The position numbers and the translations under genes were made by a program. From Micrococcales bacterium (GTDB lineage: Bacteria > Actinomycetota > Actinomycetes > Actinomycetales > Microbacteriaceae): a stretch of 64,000 nucleotides of DNA. Location of the stretch: the NCBI GenBank assembly GCA_947452235.1, contig CANGBK010000001.1, positions 1 through 64,000 on the forward strand. Reading direction: 5' to 3'. The notes under the pieces were generated by a model. It ran no database searches. It saw only the letters and a program-made list of their open reading frames with translations, and was not told the origin of the DNA. Each line of letters starts with the position of its first letter. Within the stretch, counting starts at the first letter, position 1. Below, in pieces: positions 20,965 through 30,189 of this stretch.

Positions 20965-21875
20965 GAGCTAGCTTTGTGTTTACTGAGATGGGTATAGCTA
21001 TTAGACGTAACCTGTCTATGGTCATCTCGGTTATTTTGGTTACCTTTATATCTCTTACCTTCGTTGGAACAGCTGGTTTATTGCAGCAACAAATAGGTTC
21101 AATGAAGACCTATTGGTATGACAAAGCTCAGGTAGCTGTTTATTTGTGTACTGCAACTTCACCTAAAGATGTTTGCCCTCAAGGTGAATCAAGTAAAGAT
21201 GTTCAAAAGACTGTTACCTCACGACTGAACTCGCCAACTTTGAAGCCATATATTGATACCTTCTATTTTGAGAACCATGACCAGGCATACAAGACTTTCC
21301 AAAAGGAGTTCAAGAACAATGCTGTTGCTAAGTATGTGACTCCAGCACAGCTAAATGAAACTTTCTGGGTGAAACTAAAAGACCCAAACCAGGCACCTAT
21401 CATCATTGAGAGTTTCAGTGGTTTATCTGGAATTGAGCAGGTAAAGGACCAGAGAAGTTACCTGGATCAGATTTTTAGCATGTTAAACATCGCTAGCTTG
21501 GCTGCCATCTCTATTGCAACCTTGATGTTGTTCTCAGCGGCACTCTTGATTTCAACAACTATTCGTCTTTCAGCTGTGATGCGAAGAAGAGAGATTGGCA
21601 TCATGCGTTTAGTTGGTGCAAGTAATTTCTATATCCAACTACCTTTCATCTTGGAAGGCGTTGTTGCTGGAGTGATTGGATCCCTATTGGCTGGGGGAGC
21701 AATCGTTGCGGTTGTGAACTACTTCGTTCAGGGTTACCTAGTTCAGCAGTTGCCTTTTACTAGCTTTGTGGGCCTAGCTGATGCGTTTGCATTGTTGCCT
21801 GGGCTTATTGCCATTGGTGGATTGATTGCAGGTATAGCTGCTGCTTCATCTATCAGGAGATATTTACGCGTCTAA
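20961..21875 (+). CDS. ftsX: Cell division protein FtsX
   Basis: Four-TM FtsX architecture, '[26 protein letters not shown]'; overlaps ftsE by 4 bp. Confidence 0.95.
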   Translation: MRASFVFTEMGIAIRRNLSMVISVILVTFISLTFVGTAGLLQQQIGSMKTYWYDKAQVAVYLCTATSPKDVCPQGESSKDVQKTVTSRLNSPTLKPYIDTFYFENHDQAYKTFQKEFKNNAVAKYVTPAQLNETFWVKLKDPNQAPIIIESFSGLSGIEQVKDQRSYLDQIFSMLNIASLAAISIATLMLFSAALLISTTIRLSAVMRRREIGIMRLVGASNFYIQLPFILEGVVAGVIGSLLAGGAIVAVVNYFVQGYLVQQLPFTSFVGLADAFALLPGLIAIGGLIAGIAAASSIRRYLRV

Positions 21876-21913
21876 TGGTTAGACTGGTCTGCTGACTTGA
21901 TAAAAACAGGAGC

Positions 21914-22393
21914 ATGACCGTGCCTAGAGAACGTGGCCAGAAAGTGGTTGCCACCAATCGTAAAGCCCGACACGACTATCACATTGAAGACGTGTTCGAG
22001 GCTGGCATTGTCCTATCCGGAACTGAAGTGAAATCCCTGAGAGCAGGTAGAGCAAGCTTGGTTGATGGCTATGCAGATATCGATAACGGTGAAGCTTGGC
22101 TTGAGAATGTTCACATCCCGGAATACCTTCAGGGAACCTGGAATAACCACAGCACCAGACGTAAGCGTAAGTTACTTCTTCACAAAGATGAGATCTTGAA
22201 GCTACAGGCAAAAGTTAAAGAGTCTGGTTTCACACTTATTCCTCTTTCTTTGTATTTCAAAGATGGTAGAGCCAAAGTTGAACTGGCTTTAGCTAAAGGA
22301 AAGAAGGAATACGACAAGCGTCAGGCTCTGAAAGAACGTCAAGATAAGCGTGAAGCAGACAGAGCCATGTCTACTAAAGGTAAAGACTGGTAA
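21914..22393 (+). CDS. smpB: SsrA-binding protein
   Basis: '[29 protein letters not shown]', '[23 protein letters not shown]'. Confidence 0.96.
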   Translation: MTVPRERGQKVVATNRKARHDYHIEDVFEAGIVLSGTEVKSLRAGRASLVDGYADIDNGEAWLENVHIPEYLQGTWNNHSTRRKRKLLLHKDEILKLQAKVKESGFTLIPLSLYFKDGRAKVELALAKGKKEYDKRQALKERQDKREADRAMSTKGKDW

Positions 22394-22488
22394 TTCAGGG
22401 AATAAACCAGGCATAGACCTAGTTATTGTCACTAGATAGCTTTATAGTTATCTAGCCTTTATAAATAAAGGTTTTGGTAATTCAATAT

Positions 22489-22863
22489 GGGGATGATCGG
22501 TTTCGACAAGGCTTTTTGAGTCGAAAAGAAGCGGGTCGAGAATGCAGAGTTATCTCGAAAACTCCCTCTGCAAAACATAGGTGCAAAATCTAACAGCACC
22601 GACTTTGCCCTAGCCGCTTAATAGCCGCTAGCCCGAAGTCCGTTAGTCCAACTTTGATTTCGTGTTGGGTACTAGCGTCATTTAGAAATCTTGCTTTGTA
22701 GTTACGCCTTAGGGCTGCAAGGGACTTAAACTCAGGCTGGGTCAGTCAATTTAGTCGCTTCATGCAAAAATTGTGACCGAGTAAAACGTTTAGTGAAGCT
22801 ACACCCGTAGAAGAGTTCGGTTCCGAGTCATGGACGGGGGTTCAATTCCCCCCATCTCCACCA
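22489..22863 (+). ncRNA. ssrA: tmRNA; encodes tag AKSNSTDFALAA (22583-22618) then TAA
   Basis: GGGGATGATCGGTTTCGAC 5' end, GGTTCAATTCCCCCCATCTCCACCA 3' tRNA-like end, tag ORF GCAAAATCTAACAGCACCGACTTTGCCCTAGCCGCTTAA; directly after smpB. Confidence 0.96.
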
Positions 22864-22880
22864 TCCCATATGCATCAAAT

Positions 22881-22912
22881 AAAAAACCTCCTAAGAAATT
22901 AGGAGGTTTTTT
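22881..22912. terminator. Bidirectional intrinsic terminator between ssrA and cysE
   Basis: AAAAAACCTCCTAA-gaaa-TTAGGAGGTTTTTT perfect 14-bp stem with A/T tracts on both sides. Confidence 0.93.
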
Positions 22913-22914
22913 AT

Positions 22915-23511
22915 TTAAATATTTTTAGCTGGGTTGCCAACAACTGTAGTACCTGGTGCAACATCGCGGAGCACCACTGTTGCAGCGCCAACTCTGGCGC
23001 TATCACCAATGGTTATGTTGCCGATGATTGTTGATTGAGCACCGAGCACTACGTTGTTACCGATCGTTGGGTGACGTTTACCTTTTACACCGGTTTTAGA
23101 ACCAAGAGTTACACCGTGATAGATAAGAACATCGTCACCAATAATTGAAGTTTCACCGATGACAACTCCCATGCCGTGATCGATAACAAGTCGTCTTCCG
23201 ATTTGGGCTGCTGGGTGAATTTCAACACCGGTGATTGATCTGCCTGCGTATGCCAACATCCTGGCTAAAGTTTTTAGGCCGCAGCGCCAAAGGAAGTGTG
23301 CCTGACGATAGTTCCAAACAGCATGCAATCCAGGGTTGGTCAGAATGACTTCTATGGTGTTGCGAGCTGCTGGGTCACGTTCAAGAATGGCCCTTATGTT
23401 TTCACCGAAACGAATGGTGTTCCTAACTTTCAAGGAGATCCTTGTATAGAGCAGTCGAAAGATAGCGTTCTCCAAATGATGCAAGCAGAACAACAATATT
23501 CTTTCCCGCAT
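22915..23511 (-). CDS. cysE: Serine O-acetyltransferase (true start possibly TTG at 23433)
   Basis: Left-handed beta-helix hexapeptides, '[40 protein letters not shown]'. Confidence 0.92.
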   Translation of the reverse strand: MRERILLFCLHHLENAIFRLLYTRISLKVRNTIRFGENIRAILERDPAARNTIEVILTNPGLHAVWNYRQAHFLWRCGLKTLARMLAYAGRSITGVEIHPAAQIGRRLVIDHGMGVVIGETSIIGDDVLIYHGVTLGSKTGVKGKRHPTIGNNVVLGAQSTIIGNITIGDSARVGAATVVLRDVAPGTTVVGNPAKNI

Positions 23512-24355
23512 TTTCAGGACGATTCGCTATTTGCGATGCACCCCACGCAGCAGCACCTGAAGAGATACCTCCAAGGATTCCTTCCTCAGCGGCGAGTCGA
23601 CGAGCGTATGCAAATGCTTGATCAGTTGGTGCATCAAGAACCTCGTCATAGATATCTCTATCCAGAACTTCTGGAACGAAGTTAGCTCCAATTCCCTGAA
23701 TAGGGTGACCGGCCGGTGTTCCACCATTGAGAATTGGTGAAGCTAAAGGTTCAACAGCAATGATCTTGATGTTTGGGTTTAGAGCTTTGAGTGCTTGACC
23801 AACACCGGTGATGGTTCCACCGGTTCCGATACCTGCAACAAAGATGTCAACTTCGCCGTTAGTATCTCTCCAGATTTCAGCACCGGTAGTTTCACGGTGA
23901 ATCTTTGGTCCAGCAGGGTTAGCGAACTGGTGAACTGCAACAGCACCTGTTTCACTTGCAATCTCATCTGCCTTAGCAACTGCTCCTCGCATACCTTCGG
24001 CGGCTGGGGTTAAAACAAGTTGCGCTCCATAAGCTTTGAGCAGCATTCTGCGTTCAATGCTCATGCTCTCTGGCATGGTCAGGATGACTTTGTATCCTCT
24101 AGCAGCGCAAACCATGGCTAGAGCGATACCAGTGTTGCCGGAGGTAGCTTCAACGATCGTGCCACCTTGTTTTAGTTCACCTGATTCAACTGCCGCATCA
24201 ACCATGGCAATTGCTAGCCGGTCCTTAACTGATGCTGAAGGGTTATAAAACTCTAGTTTTGCTAATACCTCGGCAGGAGCTCCATCCATTACTCGTTGCA
24301 GTCTAACCAGGGGAGTATTACCGAAAGCTTCAGTGATGTCGTTATAAATAGCCAT
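23423..24355 (-). CDS. cysK: Cysteine synthase A
   Basis: '[22 protein letters not shown]', '[21 protein letters not shown]', '[10 protein letters not shown]'. Confidence 0.95.
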   Translation of the reverse strand: MAIYNDITEAFGNTPLVRLQRVMDGAPAEVLAKLEFYNPSASVKDRLAIAMVDAAVESGELKQGGTIVEATSGNTGIALAMVCAARGYKVILTMPESMSIERRMLLKAYGAQLVLTPAAEGMRGAVAKADEIASETGAVAVHQFANPAGPKIHRETTGAEIWRDTNGEVDIFVAGIGTGGTITGVGQALKALNPNIKIIAVEPLASPILNGGTPAGHPIQGIGANFVPEVLDRDIYDEVLDAPTDQAFAYARRLAAEEGILGGISSGAAAWGASQIANRPENAGKNIVVLLASFGERYLSTALYKDLLES

Positions 24356-24477
24356 AAGTCAAGGTTACCTAGAACTGGCCAAGACCTCTACTGCAGTTTG
24401 TTTAGATAAGTTGAATACGAGGGTTTTGGCCTTTGTTCCCATAGGCTCGAATCAATACCCAAAGAAAGGTTTGGATC

Positions 24478-25323
24478 ATGGCTTCAAATAAAACTGAAAA
24501 GCTTGCCAACAAGGTAAGCGAAAAAGGTTTAACTAGATATAACTTCATTGCAGGTGTTTTGCACTTAGTTTCTGCAATCTCACTAGCAGCAATTCTTTTG
24601 CAGGTGAAGGTGCAGGGTTATTTCCCTGTTACCGCTGACTGGATGCAGGGCCCTCCGGGATTCAAAGTTGGCGATCAAGTTGGTCCACTAACTATTCAGC
24701 CTCCACAGCATGTAGTGCTGTTCACCATCAACCTAGGTGGAGCAATCATTGCGTTCTTGCTGCTTTCTGCAGTATTCCACTTCGCCATCATTTCGCCTTT
24801 CTTCAAGAAGCGTTACTTTGATGGTCTAGCTAACACTCACAACTACTTCCGTTGGACTGAGTATTCACTTTCTTCCTCAATCATGATTACTTCAATCATG
24901 TTGCTAAACGGTTTCACTGACTTTGCAGGCTTGATTGCAGTGTTTGCAGTGAATGCAAGCATGATTCTGTTTGGTGCTTTGCAAGAGAAGTATGAGAAGC
25001 CAGGTAACGGTAAGGCTCTTCCATACATCATGGGTTGTATGACCGGTGTTGTTCCTTGGATCATTATCGGTATCTCAGCTTTCCGTCCTGGTTACACAGG
25101 TGAGAACCAGATCCCTGGTTTCGTCATCGGAATCATTGTGACCATCTTTATTGCGTTCAACACATTCGCAATCAACCAGGCTCTGCAGTATCGCCAAGTT
25201 GGTAAGTGGAAGGACTACCTATTCGGTGAGCGTGTATACATCACTCTTAGCTTCGTAGCTAAGTCCTTGCTTGCTTGGCAGGTATTCTCAGGAGCTATCA
25301 TTCCTGCACTTTCCAATAACTAA
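24478..25323 (+). CDS. Heliorhodopsin
   Basis: ~7 TM protein; 'RWTEYSLSSSIMITSIMLLNG' (TM3 region of heliorhodopsins) and TM7 'SFVAKSLLAWQVFSG' with the Schiff-base Lys; not the type-1 'DxxR/DxxxK' pattern. Confidence 0.92.
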   Translation: MASNKTEKLANKVSEKGLTRYNFIAGVLHLVSAISLAAILLQVKVQGYFPVTADWMQGPPGFKVGDQVGPLTIQPPQHVVLFTINLGGAIIAFLLLSAVFHFAIISPFFKKRYFDGLANTHNYFRWTEYSLSSSIMITSIMLLNGFTDFAGLIAVFAVNASMILFGALQEKYEKPGNGKALPYIMGCMTGVVPWIIIGISAFRPGYTGENQIPGFVIGIIVTIFIAFNTFAINQALQYRQVGKWKDYLFGERVYITLSFVAKSLLAWQVFSGAIIPALSNN

Positions 25324-25345
25324 GTAAAACGAAAAATATTTAGCC

Positions 25346-25375
25346 AAAGCCCCACTGTGCGAAGTGGGGCTTTTT
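25346..25375 (+). terminator. Intrinsic terminator downstream of heliorhodopsin
   Basis: AGCCCCAC-tgtgcgaa-GTGGGGCTTTTT. Confidence 0.9.
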
Positions 25376-25504
25376 GGTTTAAGCATTGAATGTGTCTGGG
25401 TGACTATAACAATATTGTTACTAGAACTAGTCCCCAAACGGGAAATTTCCGTTATATTCAAAGCTGTTGCAAAAAAGCAACAAGTAGAAAACCTGAGGGG
25501 GAAA

Positions 25505-26791
25505 ATGTTAAACACATCCAAAACGAGCAGGGCAAAGAAATTAGTTTTTACTGTTTTATCACTGTTGATGTTGTCATCAAGCTTAAGCATCAGGATTGTC
25601 AATCCAGCCAATGCAGATTCGATTTCTAATGAAAGTGAGTCAAAGGTTGAATTGCAGGATTCCGCAGAGGCAACTGCTTTAGCAGCCGACATATACAAAA
25701 TACCAAACTTAGAAATAGTTGGTATTCGTTTAGACGAAAAGTTACATCGTTTAGAGGTTTGGTCAAGTTCAGAATCTAAAATTGATTTGGCCGAAGTTCA
25801 AGGCAAAGCCAAATCGCTTTTGATTCAAGTTCATCGTACTTCACACAAAAAGGCTGATCTTGATTCTGCTATTTCCCACTTGAACGAAATGGTCGAAGGT
25901 GAGAACGTTCCAGGCAACATGGTCATCTCATCGACTGAAATAAAGTTCGATGGGTCTGGAATCTTGATCACCCTTGACGTTTCCAGTCCTAGTGCAACAA
26001 ACAAGTGGATTAGGGAAATTGAAAGCAAGTTAGGAGTTCCTGTTTTTGTAGATCCGGAAAAGACCGACATACAGTTGGCTTCAAGTAGGGTAGACGATGG
26101 AACCCCGTGGAGAGGTGGGTCTTTATTTTCTAGCTACATGAGTTCCAGCTCGGTAGGCTACTGCAGTCAAGGTTTTGGGGTTAGATCGCAGACGACTAAT
26201 TTACAATATATGATGACTGCTAGGCACTGTTTTGGCGATGGTCCTAATCAGAACCTGCTGACGGCAGCATCGAGCAACTTCATGGGGTCTTGGTCGAGCT
26301 CGATATATTACAACTCTCCGGACAACGACATCAGCCTCACATTTCCAGATGGTGGAGTAGTTAGAGATTCCGTGTACTACGGATCTAAGGACTCAACAAC
26401 AGCAATTCAGGTTCAAGAGGTATCGACAACCGTTCTAGATACCAAAGTTTGTACAGACGGTGGAAACTCGGGAATGCACTGCAATGTCAAAATTCTGTCA
26501 AAGCCAGGCTTCGTTTATACAGATGGCCACACGTACAGCAACGTGGTCAAGGGTGCGAATGACAATGGCAACATAGTAGTTGCAATGGGAGATAGTGGTG
26601 GGCCAGTAATCAGCGATCCTTCGGCGGGACCCAACGTGACCGGTTTTGGAATAATACATGCTTTAGAAGATTTGGGAAATTGCGCTAACTTCAGCATTCC
26701 CGTCAATCTAGCTGGTTCTCATTGTGGAAAAGTCGTTTACTGGATTGATTTATCTAGCGCATTGAGCGCTATGCACATGAACTTAAAGTAA
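25505..26791 (+). CDS. Secreted trypsin/chymotrypsin-like S1 serine protease
   Basis: Signal peptide; 'MTARHCF', 'NDISLTFP', 'MGDSGGPVI' catalytic triad context; ATG at 25505 preferred over 25364. Confidence 0.85.
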   Translation: MLNTSKTSRAKKLVFTVLSLLMLSSSLSIRIVNPANADSISNESESKVELQDSAEATALAADIYKIPNLEIVGIRLDEKLHRLEVWSSSESKIDLAEVQGKAKSLLIQVHRTSHKKADLDSAISHLNEMVEGENVPGNMVISSTEIKFDGSGILITLDVSSPSATNKWIREIESKLGVPVFVDPEKTDIQLASSRVDDGTPWRGGSLFSSYMSSSSVGYCSQGFGVRSQTTNLQYMMTARHCFGDGPNQNLLTAASSNFMGSWSSSIYYNSPDNDISLTFPDGGVVRDSVYYGSKDSTTAIQVQEVSTTVLDTKVCTDGGNSGMHCNVKILSKPGFVYTDGHTYSNVVKGANDNGNIVVAMGDSGGPVISDPSAGPNVTGFGIIHALEDLGNCANFSIPVNLAGSHCGKVVYWIDLSSALSAMHMNLK

Positions 26792-26797
26792 ATCTAG

Positions 26798-27370
26798 ATG
26801 CGATTAATCTCGTTCAGAGGGTCTATAACCGCTCTTACATTAGTGGCCTTGCTTTCTTCTTCTTCTTGTTCTTCAAGTAGCAAATCCTGGGTTGATAACC
26901 TTGTACCCGTTGGCGCCCCTTTTCTGAACAGTTCAGGACAGATTATGGCCCCAACACACATTTGGCTTAGCAAATTGGCTGACAATCTTGGAGTCGAAAA
27001 TCTAGAAAGCAGTTATTGGTTTTCTGGGTCCAGAAAAATAAAAACTAAAAACTTCTGGATTGTAAAAGATGTCAAATCCAGTTTTGCTTTTTACCATGCA
27101 ACGGACTCTGAAGCTACTTTCAAAGCCCTTATAGATGAAGCTAGGGCGGGAATTCTTGATCATTCTGTATCTTTGAGTAAAACTGAGGATCACTATGACC
27201 TCACATTCACATACTGGTTTCTGATTGAGGCTTCCGATGAAAACCTTTTTGTTTTCAAATTAAGCGACTTGGACACAAAGAACGCAAAGTCAAATCAGTT
27301 GATACTTCGATTAGCTGAGTTACTGCAAACGAGTAAATTTCAAAAATACATAAGCGAAACCGAACGCTGA
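26798..27370 (+). CDS. Small lipoprotein of unknown function
   Basis: 'ITALTLVALLSSSSCSSSS' lipobox-like; starts 6 bp after the protease stop. Confidence 0.65.
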   Translation: MRLISFRGSITALTLVALLSSSSCSSSSKSWVDNLVPVGAPFLNSSGQIMAPTHIWLSKLADNLGVENLESSYWFSGSRKIKTKNFWIVKDVKSSFAFYHATDSEATFKALIDEARAGILDHSVSLSKTEDHYDLTFTYWFLIEASDENLFVFKLSDLDTKNAKSNQLILRLAELLQTSKFQKYISETER

Positions 27371-27700
27371 TGTGTTGACAGGTTTAAATTTCTAGGTAGC
27401 AATTAAAGGCAGATTTTGGTCAATTTCAAGTTCAACCTTTTGACGAGCAAAATTAATGCAACAATATTTGTAAAGGTTAAGTTTGGTCCAAGCAACACTT
27501 TGAGCAAAGTTTTGGATCCAGTTTGTTTCTATATTTGAGTGTTACAAGTGCGTGAGCTCGTAATTGGCTACCCTGCGAATTCAAAATGGAACTAACCGCT
27601 AGGTGTCAAAATTTCAAATTTGCCTGAAGATACCAGGTGGTACTGCTGGTTCCTTAGATTTCAGTTTTTTCTACGCAAACATAATGTATAGGTTCATGAG

Positions 27701-27848
27701 TGATTCTGTTTGGTGCCTTGCAGGAGCACTACCAGAAGTTCGGAAGGGTGAGGGCCGTGCACCCAAGACACTAAGCTTCGTAGCTAAGTCCTTGCTTGCT
27801 TGGCAGGTATTCTCTGGAGCTATCATTCCCGCACTTTCAAACAACTAA
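27701..27848 (+). pseudogene. Heliorhodopsin 3' remnant (internally deleted, frameshifted duplicate)
   Basis: 27701-27738 matches 24961-24998 (TGATTCTGTTTGGTGC..) and 27772-27848 matches the last ~77 bp of the heliorhodopsin gene with 4 synonymous differences (..TLSFVAKSLLAWQVFSGAIIPALSNN*). Confidence 0.9.
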
Positions 27849-27865
27849 ATAGATCTAAAGGATTA

Positions 27866-27894
27866 GGCAGTCGCTTGTGCGGCTGCCTTTTTCT
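27866..27894 (+). terminator. Intrinsic terminator after the heliorhodopsin remnant
   Basis: GGCAGTCGC-ttgt-GCGGCTGCCTTTTTCTTT. Confidence 0.85.
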
Positions 27895-27916
27895 TTAACC
27901 TAAATAGAATGTTGTT

Positions 27917-28468
27917 ATGACTACTATTACAGGCAGAACTGAAACTGCATTACTTGTTATTGATGTTCAAAACGGTGTTGTTCCTGATGCTTTCAATCTT
28001 GAATCTGTGATTGCCAACATCAATGTTGCAGTTGGCAAAGCTAGAGCTGCGGGCATACCTGTTATTTGGGTTCAGCACTCTGATGAAGAGATGCCTATTG
28101 ATTCTGATGCTTGGCAGATTGTTGCTGATCTAGATCCTCATCAAGGTGATTACATGGTTCGTAAAACATTCCCTAGCTCTTTTGAGGCAACGGATCTTGA
28201 AGAAATTCTAAGTTCACTGAATGTTGGTCACTTAGTTATCTGCGGTATGCAGACTAACAACTGTGTTAGACACACTTCCCATGCAGCCCAGGAGAGAGGT
28301 TACGACGTAACTATTTTGGCTGATGCTCACAGCACCACGGGTTATACCTGGGCAGGGCACACTGTTGTTGCTGATGTTATTGTTCATGAGTTCAATGACA
28401 ACTTTGGTCACGTGGATTTGCCGGGAAGATCAAACCGAGCCATCAAGACTGCCGACTTAGTTTTCTAA
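27917..28468 (+). CDS. Isochorismatase-family cysteine hydrolase
   Basis: 'TALLVIDVQNGVV', 'HLVICGMQTNNCVRHTSHAAQERGYDVTILADA'. Confidence 0.9.
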   Translation: MTTITGRTETALLVIDVQNGVVPDAFNLESVIANINVAVGKARAAGIPVIWVQHSDEEMPIDSDAWQIVADLDPHQGDYMVRKTFPSSFEATDLEEILSSLNVGHLVICGMQTNNCVRHTSHAAQERGYDVTILADAHSTTGYTWAGHTVVADVIVHEFNDNFGHVDLPGRSNRAIKTADLVF

Positions 28469-29182
28469 AAGCTGCTTTAGTATTTCTATTTCTTTGGATA
28501 CATACTCGTCACTTTGACCAGCTTCAGTCAAATCTTGTAGAAGACTTTCTTGATAATCAAGCGCCTCATGATTTCTGTTGAGGTTTCGAAGTGTCCAACC
28601 AATCATGTATCGAGCAACAAAGATTCTTGATTGTTCACCTATACGTTTACGCTCTTCGAGAGCTTCTTTAAAACAGCTAAGAGCTGAATCCCAGTTACCT
28701 AGATTCGTATAGGTCATACCTAGGTTATTGAGTAACGAGGCAACCCAGTTCCTAGCGGCCTCTGATTTCGATGCTTTGGCTAGCGCTATGACCTTAATAG
28801 TAAAAGTTACCTGTTCTTCAAGTGGCAGAACTAAAGCAATCATGTGTAACGCGTCTATGTGGAGTTCATCCATATGATTTGCTCTGCTTAGTTCAGCTGC
28901 TATTTCAAATTCTGGTTTTGCTTTAGCTATTTCACCTGAAGATCTATAAATACGTCCCCGTTCAATATGAATGAACGCTTGAACTTCAGGGGAGTTTGAG
29001 GTTATTGAATCTAAAAGGTCTAAACCCTTTTGATGTTCACCTTGAAGACCTAGAGCTCTAGCTACCTGAGTCAGCAGGATTGCTTTGTCTTTTATGTCTG
29101 TTGCCGCTTCAGCAAGTTGTTCAAACTTTAGTTGTGAACTTTTAGGGTCGTCGAAGTTCCAAAGTGGTTTAGGGTCAATCAC
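28457..29182 (-). CDS. TPR-repeat protein
   Basis: Repeated TPR-like helices, 'NNLGMTYTNLGNWDSALSCFKEALEERKRIGE'. Confidence 0.75.
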   Translation of the reverse strand: MIDPKPLWNFDDPKSSQLKFEQLAEAATDIKDKAILLTQVARALGLQGEHQKGLDLLDSITSNSPEVQAFIHIERGRIYRSSGEIAKAKPEFEIAAELSRANHMDELHIDALHMIALVLPLEEQVTFTIKVIALAKASKSEAARNWVASLLNNLGMTYTNLGNWDSALSCFKEALEERKRIGEQSRIFVARYMIGWTLRNLNRNHEALDYQESLLQDLTEAGQSDEYVSKEIEILKQLLEN

Positions 29183-29263
29183 ATCAAAATGCTAACAGCA
29201 CGAGGATTGTTAGTGGTTTGGGGTAATGAAGTTGTATTGTGGTTTCAAGAGATTCGAGGGGAT

Positions 29264-29692
29264 ATGACTAAAAAAACAAATACGTTTCTAATCAGGGGAG
29301 CATCTGTATGTGCCGCAGGTTTATTTATTGCTGCGCTTATTAATTTTCTATCTATGCCAGCGACTATCCCTAGGTGTGATTCTTTTCAAGATTGCAACAT
29401 GTTTAGAGAAGGAACCTATTACATAAACCTTTACAGCTTCTATGCACTGATTGGCTTGGCGATTTGTGTTTTGGTGTTTATGTGTCTAATGCTTGTTACA
29501 GAAAAAAGTGTTCGTTTTATCGCACCAGTTCAGATTAGTAATCCAGATCTGAGGGGGACACTTGCAATCCTTGCAATTGTTTTGCTTGTTGGCGCTGTCG
29601 CATTGTTTTCAAGCGACAAAACTAGTTGTGCTCCAGGTAAGCACTTAACTTATGGAATTGACACCCATTGGTGTGAAAAGGATTCTAAATAG
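29264..29692 (+). CDS. Small membrane protein, unknown function
   Basis: Three hydrophobic segments; ATG at 29264 with upstream AGGGGA preferred over 29189. Confidence 0.55.
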   Translation: MTKKTNTFLIRGASVCAAGLFIAALINFLSMPATIPRCDSFQDCNMFREGTYYINLYSFYALIGLAICVLVFMCLMLVTEKSVRFIAPVQISNPDLRGTLAILAIVLLVGAVALFSSDKTSCAPGKHLTYGIDTHWCEKDSK

Positions 29693-29698
29693 TTTTTC

Positions 29699-30079
29699 TT
29701 AGCTAATTAGTTGAGCTACCCGTTGAGGGGAGACTCCTAGTAATACTGCGATGTCTCTCATGGTTAGACCTTCATCGCGCATTCTGCTAACAACGTTTCT
29801 AATTTCTGATGATGCTTCGTCTTGAAGTTTTTGTGCTTCTTGCATCTTGATTTTTGCTGCTTCAAGATCGCAAATGATTCCTGGAAGTTCAGCTTCAACT
29901 TTGACGACAACTTCACAAACTTCTTTATTGCCTTTTTGCTCTTCAAGAGTCTTGATGCGATCGGCAACCAGGTCCTTGCATTGGTCTAGTCGGCGTGCGG
30001 TAACGGTGAAGCCGTTAGGCCCAGGTACTTCAGCCTGCCAACCGTCGTTGGTCCTTTCGGCATGAACCTTGATTTCCAT
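29699..30079 (-). CDS. HicB-like N-terminal domain fused to HTH (putative regulator)
   Basis: 'MEIKVHAERTNDGWQAEVPGPNGFTVTARRLDQ' HicB-like strand-rich start; C-terminal HTH 'EGLTMRDIAVLLGVSPQRVAQLIS'. Confidence 0.65.
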   Translation of the reverse strand: MEIKVHAERTNDGWQAEVPGPNGFTVTARRLDQCKDLVADRIKTLEEQKGNKEVCEVVVKVEAELPGIICDLEAAKIKMQEAQKLQDEASSEIRNVVSRMRDEGLTMRDIAVLLGVSPQRVAQLIS

Positions 30080-30101
30080 TAGTACTCTTTCTTCGACACG
30101 C

Positions 30102-30148
30102 TTAGTAAAGGGGTACTTGACTAATCTAGTCAAGTGGTGCTTTACTAA
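30102..30148. promoter_or_regulatory. Nested perfect palindrome in the divergent intergenic region (putative operator/symmetric promoters)
   Basis: TTAGTAAAG-gggt-ACTTGACTA-atc-TAGTCAAGT-ggtg-CTTTACTAA. Confidence 0.75.
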
Positions 30149-30189
30149 TAGCAGTCTAAACCTGACTCAAACTAATAGAAAGAACAAAT

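Noticed and set aside
23434-23511. Long cysK-cysE overlap as an unusual nested gene arrangement
   Set aside because: A TTG at 23431-23433 with an AAGGA-like SD just upstream gives a normal near-adjacent start; the overlap is probably an ORF-calling artefact.
27603-27848. 81-aa ORF ending in heliorhodopsin TM7 as a functional mini-rhodopsin
   Set aside because: Only the last ~26 codons are homologous; the upstream homologous piece is in another frame, so this is a remnant, not a designed gene.
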